In this document: positions 57,338 through 64,000 of the stretch, in pieces | Numbering within the stretch: position 1 is the first letter of the stretch | How the letters are laid out: the number at the start of each line of letters is the position of its first letter | NCBI GenBank assembly: GCA_024698925.1 | Contig: JAILQO010000039.1 | Coordinates: 1 to 64,000 of the forward strand | DNA length: 64,000 nt | Origin: Bacteroidaceae bacterium | GTDB taxonomy: Bacteria; Bacteroidota; Bacteroidia; Bacteroidales; Bacteroidaceae | Direction: 5' to 3' | Made by a program: the position numbers and the translations under genes | The notes under the pieces: generated by a model | Database searches by the model: none | Told to the model about the DNA's origin: nothing | The model's input: only the letters and a program-made list of their open reading frames with translations

Positions 57338-59956
57338 TTATCGCACCATCACCTTGTGGCCATTTACGATGTAAAGGCCAGGAGTAAGGCCGTCACGCCA
57401 ATTGCGGAAATTGGCATTACGCTTGAGCAGGACGCCACGAAGATCATAAACCGTGAAAAGGGTCTCAGAGCGCATCGCAGGGATGCCATCTGTATCTTCC
57501 GGGTCGTCGTTGTCCAAGGTAGATTTGGACGGTTTCCATGCCTTGGGAGGCGTCAATACATCAAGAATGTCATCGTATGGCGTCAACTGTTTATAGATTG
57601 CATTGGCGCGTTGGCGAAGCCATTTCTTGGCGTTTGTGACAACACCAGCATAACTGCGGCCGTCACCCCACAAGTCCGCATTATGGATGAAGGAAGGGTT
57701 GGCGTACTGATAGTAGTCATCGCAGAAATCTATGAGTTCGTCAATGCCACCAAATGTCATGAACTTGGTCCACAGATAGAAGTAGGCGCGATCCACGGCC
57801 TCTGAATTATAGCGTAGTTTCCGCCAGAAAAGCTCCGTACCGTTGCCATCGCCGCTACTACGAAACGTGTGTGCAGGATACTTATAGAAATTGTCCGTAG
57901 CACCCGTGAGGCAATAGTTGTGGTTCGACTCATAGCCGTAACCCCAGTCCAAATCCCAGACAGGGCCGAAGATGTAGTGGCTATCGCCGTAAAGACTTTC
58001 CTTATAGAGATAGGTACTCTTCGGGTGCATGAGTTCATAGTTGATGATGAGGTCATTGACCGAGAGGAAGGATGCCAGATACTCCACATCGACCCAATTG
58101 CTGAGCTCACGATTCATGTACACATCCTCTACAAAGGCATTGAAGTCATTCTGAATAGCTTCGTAGGTCAACTGCGTATCGCTATTCGGATCGTCGAAAT
58201 CCGGCTCTTTGATATTCGTGGGTAAATTGTAGTTCTTAGTTCGGAACTGTCCAGACTCGGAGTAGCTGTCCAATTCTAGGAGGAAAGCCTGGCTCTCATC
58301 ATCCAGATCGACGCTGTTGTTAGAGAAGCCAACTTTCTCATTGAAAATATAGCTACCACGGTATTCGCCGTTGATATAGAGCTCTACGGGTACCACGTGA
58401 TTGGCTGCGACGGCGCCCATCAGATGGGCGGCCTTCATACCAATGGCGTTGGCCATCATGGAGTTGGACTGCTTGTTGGCCTGCAATACCCAGTTTTTAC
58501 CCTTGGTGAGTCCAAAGGGCTTCACCTTCTCCGCGAACTTGAGTCGATAAGGATTCTTGGGGTCATTCCAGTAAGACTCGCCAGTCCGCCAGTCGTAGTA
58601 ACTGCTGGGAGTACTCCAACTGCTATTACCACGGCCCTTAATCTGCACAGGCGTCTCTTCCATATCGGGGAACAGGCCGGCGCCATCAATTCGGAAAGTG
58701 GCGTTCAGATAATAGTCCTTACTGGTAACGATCTCGCCGTCTTCAATGTCAATATAGATGGAAGGGGTCATCACGGTGCGATCCGATGGCCAATCTACGG
58801 TGACGCGGTAGGTGCGACCAAAATGTGTCCACTCCAATTCTTCATCCTCTGAAGGGTCATTAGGCAGCGGTGTCGGTGTCACTGGCGTCGGTGTCTCGAC
58901 TTTAGAGATAGAGAACTCAGCCCAAACGAGATAATTTTTATGGGCACACTGAGTGGCCTCAAAACGCAAGTATTTGTAGCTACCGCTAAGGTCAATCGTA
59001 GGCGATTCATAGACACCAGAGGGATCGGTGGGAAGATTGTCATCATCGGCACTGAAGCTACGCACCGACTTCCACGACTGCCCGTCGTTACTGGCCTGCA
59101 GACTGAGTTCTACCACATGATAGTTATTCGTACCGCGGTTCGTGAAGCTGAACTGTATCTTTGACAGAGATTCGGGAAGTTCCACCTGCAGGTAAGCGCT
59201 CTGATCCTCTGGAAGTTTCTCATAGTCACCAGAGCCCCACGTGCTATGGAAGAAGGTGGAGAGGTCGTCATCGAGGAGTTTGTCAAGTCCTTCACTGTCA
59301 GGATAGTTAGAGGGGGCATTGGTAGAAAGACACTCTGCCGTGAGCGAGACAGGCGTCACGACATCCTCTACCGGATCTACCGGCACCTCGGGTTCAGCCG
59401 ACTTCTTACGACCGATTATCTGCCAGCCGGGACGACTTACGGTGAAATAGAGGGGCTTATCGAAGCGCAGACGGGACTCCTTGCTTTCCTGACGGAAGCT
59501 ATCAACATAAGCCACTGCGAGTTTGTCCGAAAGCTGATAAGAGGGTGTCAGATACTTACCGATAGCGTTCACCGTGACTCGGATGAGACTATCACCCTCA
59601 ATCTCGCCAATGGCATCGGTAAAGACCTGATCATTGAACTTATTATTGAACTTAAAAGAGGTAATCCGGGGGAGGCTGTCGGGCGGACAAGTCGTGATAG
59701 AATCTATCAACGAGAGGCGATATACATGAGCTTCGCCGTCCGTCGTGGTAATCGTCACACGTTTAGAAGTGCGCTTGTAATCCTTCACCACAGATGGGGG
59801 ATAAACGTCAAGGCGCTTCGATCTCGTAAAATACACATAAGTGGTGTCCGTAAGGACCTGTGCTGCCCCGCCTTCAGCGATGAACAGCAGAAGCAGCGAC
59901 AAGACTATCTTGCACTGCTTGAGATATTGTTTTGTCTTTATCATGGTCGTGTTCAA
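57338..59956 (-). CDS. Secreted CotH-kinase-family protein with discoidin-like domain
   Basis: 872-residue exported protein. Signal peptide to about 33 (LLLLFIAEGGAAQ). An N-terminal beta domain (35-190) is followed by a coagulation-factor-5/8-like domain (about 200-355, SEGLDKLLDDDLSTFFHSTW, LRFEATQCAHKNYLVWAEFSI) that may bind glycans. The CotH domain (about 400-800) shows KGRGNSSW, KPFGLTKGKNWVLQANK, VPVELYINGEYRGSY and the DLDWGYGYE active-site-like motif of the atypical kinase family. The C-terminus (LTPGLYIVNGHKVMVR) is a sorting-type end. In spores CotH phosphorylates coat proteins; the target in Bacteroidetes is unknown. A start at the second Met (59944) is also possible. Confidence 0.88.
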   Translation of the reverse strand: MNTTMIKTKQYLKQCKIVLSLLLLFIAEGGAAQVLTDTTYVYFTRSKRLDVYPPSVVKDYKRTSKRVTITTTDGEAHVYRLSLIDSITTCPPDSLPRITSFKFNNKFNDQVFTDAIGEIEGDSLIRVTVNAIGKYLTPSYQLSDKLAVAYVDSFRQESKESRLRFDKPLYFTVSRPGWQIIGRKKSAEPEVPVDPVEDVVTPVSLTAECLSTNAPSNYPDSEGLDKLLDDDLSTFFHSTWGSGDYEKLPEDQSAYLQVELPESLSKIQFSFTNRGTNNYHVVELSLQASNDGQSWKSVRSFSADDDNLPTDPSGVYESPTIDLSGSYKYLRFEATQCAHKNYLVWAEFSISKVETPTPVTPTPLPNDPSEDEELEWTHFGRTYRVTVDWPSDRTVMTPSIYIDIEDGEIVTSKDYYLNATFRIDGAGLFPDMEETPVQIKGRGNSSWSTPSSYYDWRTGESYWNDPKNPYRLKFAEKVKPFGLTKGKNWVLQANKQSNSMMANAIGMKAAHLMGAVAANHVVPVELYINGEYRGSYIFNEKVGFSNNSVDLDDESQAFLLELDSYSESGQFRTKNYNLPTNIKEPDFDDPNSDTQLTYEAIQNDFNAFVEDVYMNRELSNWVDVEYLASFLSVNDLIINYELMHPKSTYLYKESLYGDSHYIFGPVWDLDWGYGYESNHNYCLTGATDNFYKYPAHTFRSSGDGNGTELFWRKLRYNSEAVDRAYFYLWTKFMTFGGIDELIDFCDDYYQYANPSFIHNADLWGDGRSYAGVVTNAKKWLRQRANAIYKQLTPYDDILDVLTPPKAWKPSKSTLDNDDPEDTDGIPAMRSETLFTVYDLRGVLLKRNANFRNWRDGLTPGLYIVNGHKVMVR

Positions 59957-59994
59957 TTCCCGTTAGAAAGTCTATAATTTCCTAAAATTGCGTG

Positions 59995-60002
59995 CAAAGG
60001 TA
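59995..60002 (-). promoter_or_regulatory. -7 element of the CotH-protein gene
   Basis: TACCTTTG on the minus strand, about 39 bases from the first ATG. No clear -33. Confidence 0.6.
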
Positions 60003-60063
60003 TGAAGAATATTGCAACTCGCAAGCTATTCGGCATAAAATATATCAAAAAGGCAGTCGTTTT

Positions 60064-60095
60064 TTTGCTTTTGACAGACTTTCGTATTACTTTTG
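60064..60095 (+). promoter_or_regulatory. Promoter of the Crp/Fnr-family gene
   Basis: TTTG (60064-60067), 20-bp spacer, TACTTTTG (60088-60095). Divergent from the CotH promoter, with about 60 bp between the two -7 boxes. Confidence 0.8.
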
Positions 60096-60116
60096 CACGC
60101 AAATTGACGAACAGGC

Positions 60117-60794
60117 ATGGAGCAATCGATGTTTGATACGCTGTTGGCACTACCCTTGTTTCAGGGATTGAGCCGTTCCGACCTGACACGCATTTTGGAA
60201 TCCACCCATCTGGATTTCGAGACAGTGACAGCGGAGAATTACATCGTTCAACAGGATGCCCTGTGTACAGATGTCACCTTCGTGTTGGAAGGACGCGTGG
60301 AGAGCGTCACCTATGCTGCAGACCGCAGTTGGTATGTGGTGGAGACGCTGAATGTGCCGACCGTCATTGGTGTGGAAACACTTTATGGCATCCACCGCAC
60401 CCAGCAACGTTCCGTCAGGGCGCTGACGACAACACGTCTGCTACGAGTGGATAAGCGCACCATCGCGGCGCTGACAGGATATTTCGAGGTGTTTCGCATC
60501 AATGTACTGAACCTGCTTTCGGCGACCATCGCCCGCCAACGGCAACCCATGTGGCAACCCGCTCGCCACTCTTTGGAAGGGCGCATCGTGCAGTTCCTGA
60601 GGACACACACCTCCTACCCCGCCGGCCGTAAGTTGTTCCACATCTCTCAGCACACACTTGGCGACTATTTGGGCGAAGATTATCGCTATGTTTCCAAGGC
60701 GCTCCACAAACTACAGCGAGGCGGACTTATTGAGTTACAGCGCACCTGCATCATCGTTCCTTCTTTCGAGAAGCTATTACAAGCAAAACTTTAA
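60117..60794 (+). CDS. Crp/Fnr-family transcription regulator
   Basis: 225-residue DNA-binding protein. Cyclic-nucleotide-binding-like beta-roll (about 12-120, LPLFQGLSRSDLTRIL, FVLEGRVESV), dimer helix (about 120-150) and a winged helix near the C-terminus (HISQHTLGDYLGEDYRYVSKALHKLQRGGLIEL). The recognition helix reads DYRYVSKALHKL. It lacks the N-terminal cysteines of Fnr, so it does not look like an oxygen sensor, and the cNMP residues of Crp are not obvious. Effector and target genes unknown. The peptidase gene follows after three bases. Confidence 0.88.
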   Translation: MEQSMFDTLLALPLFQGLSRSDLTRILESTHLDFETVTAENYIVQQDALCTDVTFVLEGRVESVTYAADRSWYVVETLNVPTVIGVETLYGIHRTQQRSVRALTTTRLLRVDKRTIAALTGYFEVFRINVLNLLSATIARQRQPMWQPARHSLEGRIVQFLRTHTSYPAGRKLFHISQHTLGDYLGEDYRYVSKALHKLQRGGLIELQRTCIIVPSFEKLLQAKL

Positions 60795-60797
60795 TCA

Positions 60798-62900
60798 ATG
60801 CATAATAATCCTTTCTATACCAAGCATTACAACACGCCACACGAGACGGCGCCATTCCATGAGATTTTGCTGGAAGATTATGAACCAGCCATGATGGAAG
60901 GCATCCGTCAGGACGAGGCTTTCATTCAAAGTATCATCGATAATCCCGAGGCACCAACCTTTGACAACACGATTGCCGTAACGACACCCGACGATCTGCT
61001 GGAACGTGTCACAAAGGTGTTCTTCAACCTGCTTTCGGCAGAAACGAACGACGAGATGGATGCACTGGCACAAAAGATGTCACCCATCCTCACGGAACAC
61101 GCCAACAACATCATGTTCAACAAGCGCTACTTTGAACGCGTGAAAGCCGTTTATGAGCAGTACCACCCCACCGAAGACACCAAAGGCCCCTCTCCTCGCC
61201 CACTCACGCCCGAGGAAGCGACACTATTGGAAAAGGCCTATGATGGATTTATTCGTGCAGGCGTAGCCCTTGACGACACCCAGCAAACGCGACTCCGCGA
61301 GATTAACAACGAGATGAGTATGCTGACGCTGCAATTCTCACAGAACAACCTCAAGGAAACCAACGCCTATAAACTGCACATCACCGATGAGAAGGATTTG
61401 AGCGGACTGCCCGACTCCGCACGTGAGGCCGCAGCGCTGGCTGCCAAGGAGCACGGGAAAGAGGGATGGCTATTCACCCTCCACGCTCCATCCTACGGTC
61501 CCTTTATCACCTACGCCGACAATCGCGAATTGCGTCGCCAGATGTATATGGCCAAGAACACCATCTGCATCAAACAGAATGAATATAACAACGAGGCCAT
61601 CGTACAACGCATTGTCAACTTACGGCGCGAGCGCGCACAGATGTTGGGCTACAAGACCTTTGCAGACTATGTTCTCAAAGAACGGATGGCAGAGAACGCC
61701 GACAACGTCTATCACCTGATGAATCAGCTTTTAGACGCATACATGACGCCCGCGCGCAAAGAATTAAAGGAAATAGAGGAGATGGCGCGGAAGACCGAAG
61801 GCGACGACTTTGCGTTGCAGCCCTGGGACTTCTCCTACTACGGTCATAAGCTTAAAATGGAGCGCTACAACATCGATGCAGAGATGTTGCGTCCTTATCT
61901 GGAACTGTCACGTGTGAAGGAAGGCGTCTTCGGGCTGGCTACACGCCTCTATGGGATTACTTTCCGCGAGAACAAGGATATACCCGTCTATCATCCTGAC
62001 GTCCAAGCATTCGAGGTGTTAGACCAAGATGGCAGTTTCCTCGCCGTCCTTTATACCGACTTTCACCCGCGCAAGGGTAAGCAGAGTGGCGCATGGATGA
62101 CCAGCTACAAGGAACAATGGATAGGCCCCGAGGACAACTGTCCCGATCCCAAAGACCCGTCGTTGTGGAAGAACAGCCGACCGCACGTCTCGTTGGTGAT
62201 GAACTTCACAAAGCCTACGGAGACGAAGCCCGCACTGCTGACGCTGGCTGAGGTGGAGACGTTCCTCCACGAATTTGGTCATGCGCTGCATGGCATCTTC
62301 GCCAATTCGCGCTTTGCCTCGCTATCTGGCACCAATGTCTATTGGGACTTTGTGGAACTGCCGTCGCAGTTGATGGAGAATTTCGCTGTAGAACCAGACT
62401 TCCTCAATACCTTTGCACGCCACTACCAGACAGGCGAGCCCATTCCACAGGAGTACATTGACCGCATCATCGCCAGCCGCAATTTCCAGGTGGCCTACGC
62501 CTGCATCCGCCAGGTGAGCTTCGGGCTCTTGGATATGGCCTACTATACGCTTTCCGAGCCCTTTGAGGCTGACATCCGCACCTTCGAGCATGAGGCATGG
62601 AAGCGTGCGCAACTGTTTGAGGAAGTGCCAGGCACATGCACGACTGTACAGTTTGGACATATTATTTCTGGAGGCTACGCAGCCGGCTATTATAGTTACA
62701 AATGGGCTGAGGTGTTAGATGCCGACGCCTTCTCGCTGTTCAAGCAGAACGGCATCTTTGACCGCGCCACCGCCCAGCGTTTCCGCGACGAAGTCCTATC
62801 ACGGGGTGGCACAGAGCATCCGATGACGCTCTACAAACGCTTCCGCGGACAGGAGCCCACGATAGATGCGCTGCTGAAGAGAAATGGGATTAAGAAATAG
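60798..62900 (+). CDS. dcp: M3-family metallopeptidase, Dcp-like
   Basis: 700-residue peptidase of the thimet-oligopeptidase clan. The zinc motif HEFGH is at 491-495 (ETFLHEFGHALHGIF) and the downstream helix with the third ligand Glu (YWDFVELPSQLMENF) follows near 520, as expected. No signal peptide. Length and the SGTNVYWDFVELPSQ stretch fit peptidyl-dipeptidase Dcp, which removes C-terminal dipeptides. Directly downstream of the Crp/Fnr-like gene and probably co-transcribed with it. Confidence 0.93.
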   Translation: MHNNPFYTKHYNTPHETAPFHEILLEDYEPAMMEGIRQDEAFIQSIIDNPEAPTFDNTIAVTTPDDLLERVTKVFFNLLSAETNDEMDALAQKMSPILTEHANNIMFNKRYFERVKAVYEQYHPTEDTKGPSPRPLTPEEATLLEKAYDGFIRAGVALDDTQQTRLREINNEMSMLTLQFSQNNLKETNAYKLHITDEKDLSGLPDSAREAAALAAKEHGKEGWLFTLHAPSYGPFITYADNRELRRQMYMAKNTICIKQNEYNNEAIVQRIVNLRRERAQMLGYKTFADYVLKERMAENADNVYHLMNQLLDAYMTPARKELKEIEEMARKTEGDDFALQPWDFSYYGHKLKMERYNIDAEMLRPYLELSRVKEGVFGLATRLYGITFRENKDIPVYHPDVQAFEVLDQDGSFLAVLYTDFHPRKGKQSGAWMTSYKEQWIGPEDNCPDPKDPSLWKNSRPHVSLVMNFTKPTETKPALLTLAEVETFLHEFGHALHGIFANSRFASLSGTNVYWDFVELPSQLMENFAVEPDFLNTFARHYQTGEPIPQEYIDRIIASRNFQVAYACIRQVSFGLLDMAYYTLSEPFEADIRTFEHEAWKRAQLFEEVPGTCTTVQFGHIISGGYAAGYYSYKWAEVLDADAFSLFKQNGIFDRATAQRFRDEVLSRGGTEHPMTLYKRFRGQEPTIDALLKRNGIKK

Positions 62901-62918
62901 AGATAAAAGCACAATATA

Positions 62919-63344
62919 ATGAAAGACGCTACAACATTGGACAAGCGCTATTTGCGCATGGCTCGTATATGGAGCGAGAACAGTTACTGCCAACGTAGGC
63001 AAGTAGGAGCCTTGGTTGTCAAGGACAAAATGATTATCAGCGACGGTTATAACGGCACCCCTTCAGGCTTCGAGAACATCTGCGAGGAGGATGGTGTAAC
63101 CAAGCCTTATGTGCTTCATGCCGAGGCCAACGCCATTACCAAAATAGCCCGTTCTGGCAACAACTCGGAGGGCGCTACACTCTACGTAACCGACTCTCCC
63201 TGCATTGAATGCGCCAAACTGATCATCCAGTCGGGCATTCGTCGCGTCGTCTTCGCACGCTCCTATCGCCTCACGGACGGTATAGACCTTCTGCGCCGCG
63301 CCGGCATTGAGGTGGAACACATGCCCATTGAAGGCTACGAATAA
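62919..63344 (+). CDS. Cytidine/deoxycytidylate deaminase family protein (ComEB/dCMP deaminase-like)
   Basis: 141-residue zinc deaminase. His67 and Glu69 in HAEANAI and Cys95/Cys98 in SPCIECA form the catalytic zinc site. The size and NSYCQRRQVGALVVKDKMIISDGYNGTPSG opening fit dCMP deaminase, which makes dUMP for thymidylate synthesis. No allosteric Gly-rich loop can be confirmed. It is followed by the S41 peptidase gene, 18 bp later. Confidence 0.9.
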   Translation: MKDATTLDKRYLRMARIWSENSYCQRRQVGALVVKDKMIISDGYNGTPSGFENICEEDGVTKPYVLHAEANAITKIARSGNNSEGATLYVTDSPCIECAKLIIQSGIRRVVFARSYRLTDGIDLLRRAGIEVEHMPIEGYE

Positions 63345-63362
63345 TTTTTAGAAGACACAGCA

Positions 63363-64000
63363 ATGAACACGAAATCTCGTCTTGTGCCCTTTTTGCTGGC
63401 ATTAGCTGTGATCCTTGGCATTGGCATCGGTTTATTCTATGCCAACCACTTCTCAGGCAATCGCCTTAGCATCATCAACACGGGCAGCAACAAGTTGAAT
63501 TACTTGCTGCAAATCATTGACAACAACTACGTTGACACCGTAAATGTCAACGACCTTGTAGAAAATGCCATGCCACGAATCCTCTCAGAGTTGGATCCCC
63601 ACTCGAGCTACATCAGCGCCAGTGATGCAGAGGAGACCAACGAAGAATTGAAGGGACGATTCTCCGGCATTGGCGTGCGATTCACGGTGCAGAAAGATAC
63701 CGTCAACGTCATGAACGTCATCAAAGGCGGCCCCTCAGAGAAAGTGGGCATTCTTGCCGGCGACCGCATCATCGCAGCCGATGACAGTACGCTTATCGGG
63801 TGCGAAAACCGCAGTATTCTCAAGCGGCTGCGCGGTCCAAAGGATTCGAAAGTCAAGCTCACCATCGTGAGGACGGGCCACAAAAAGCCTATTGAGATGA
63901 CTGTCGTACGAGGCGATGTTCCCGTAGAGAGTGTGGATGCATATTTCATGCTCAACAAGAAGACCGGATATATCTCTATCGAGAGCTTCGGTGAGAATAC
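63363..64000 (+). CDS. S41-family (C-terminal processing) peptidase, 3' end outside the window
   Basis: The first 212 codons are present, the rest lies beyond the window. Starts MNTKSRLVPFLLALAVILGIGIGLFYA, one membrane-anchoring or signal segment. Then an N-terminal helical part with LDPHSSYISA and a PDZ domain (about 98-185: FSGIGVRFTVQKD, IKGGPSEKVGILAGDRII). Near the end GYISIESFGEN begins the tail-specific-protease core. The catalytic Ser and Lys are not included. It would cut periplasmic proteins at their C-terminus. Confidence 0.9.
   Translation, partial: MNTKSRLVPFLLALAVILGIGIGLFYANHFSGNRLSIINTGSNKLNYLLQIIDNNYVDTVNVNDLVENAMPRILSELDPHSSYISASDAEETNEELKGRFSGIGVRFTVQKDTVNVMNVIKGGPSEKVGILAGDRIIAADDSTLIGCENRSILKRLRGPKDSKVKLTIVRTGHKKPIEMTVVRGDVPVESVDAYFMLNKKTGYISIESFGEN

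Overview
The window looks like chromosome of a Prevotella-type member of the Bacteroidales. Most genes lack Shine-Dalgarno sequences. Their promoters carry the Bacteroidetes -7 box TAnnTTTG, often with TTTG about 20 bp upstream. The gene content also fits: C10 peptidase, CotH protein, DUF4199, DUF6452/DUF6048, DUF4421, FISUMP-type lipoproteins, PEGA proteins, an Rnf complex and NhaD. No rRNA, CRISPR array, prophage or intact insertion sequence was seen. There is one tRNA gene, tRNA-Gly(CCC).

Layout. (1) 95-5563, minus strand: a five-gene operon with its own promoter and two terminators. It encodes a carbon-monoxide-dehydrogenase-like protein (CooS fold), a NitT/TauT-type ABC importer (lipoprotein, permease, ATPase) and a lone CbiM-type Ni/Co membrane protein. 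The CooS-like protein has a His-rich N-terminal extension, an Asp where a C-cluster cysteine is expected, and no proton-relay histidines. The operon uses many ATA, AGA and AGG codons, unlike the rest of the window. This is the most unusual unit here. (2) 6.3-15.5 kb: aldose-epimerase-like protein, glycosyltransferase, tRNA-Gly plus rarA, NhaD, a small conserved protein, an acyltransferase, a secreted amidase-like protein and trmN6. (3) 15.6-21.8 kb: lon, tgt, an LptF/G permease and a DEAD-box helicase. (4) 21.8-30.0 kb: an envelope gene cluster made of an LPP20-like secreted protein followed by a tandemly duplicated pair (PEGA-domain protein plus FISUMP lipoprotein). (5) 30.0-33.2 kb: Ala/Gly:cation symporter and GH29 fucosidase. 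(6) 33.2-36.1 kb: a gene-poor stretch with a gene remnant, two small secreted or lipoprotein genes, nested inverted repeats and a promoter covered by a dyad. (7) 36.1-50.8 kb: carB, purU, mutS2, a C10 peptidase, DUF4199, a polyprenyl-phosphate glycosyltransferase, DUF6452, DUF6048, apbE and DUF4421. (8) 50.8-57.2 kb, minus strand: rseC-like, rnfBCDGEA and fetB-like, probably one operon. (9) 57.3-64 kb: CotH protein, a Crp/Fnr regulator, Dcp-like peptidase, dCMP deaminase and the 5' part of an S41 peptidase.

Genes that probably work together: ApbE can attach FMN to RnfG and RnfD of the neighbouring Rnf ion pump. The importer and CbiM-like protein of region 1 probably supply a ligand or metal to the CooS-like enzyme. 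The LPP20-like, PEGA and FISUMP proteins form a candidate cell-envelope assembly. Family assignments rest on reading motifs and on remembered family sequences, since no database search was possible.
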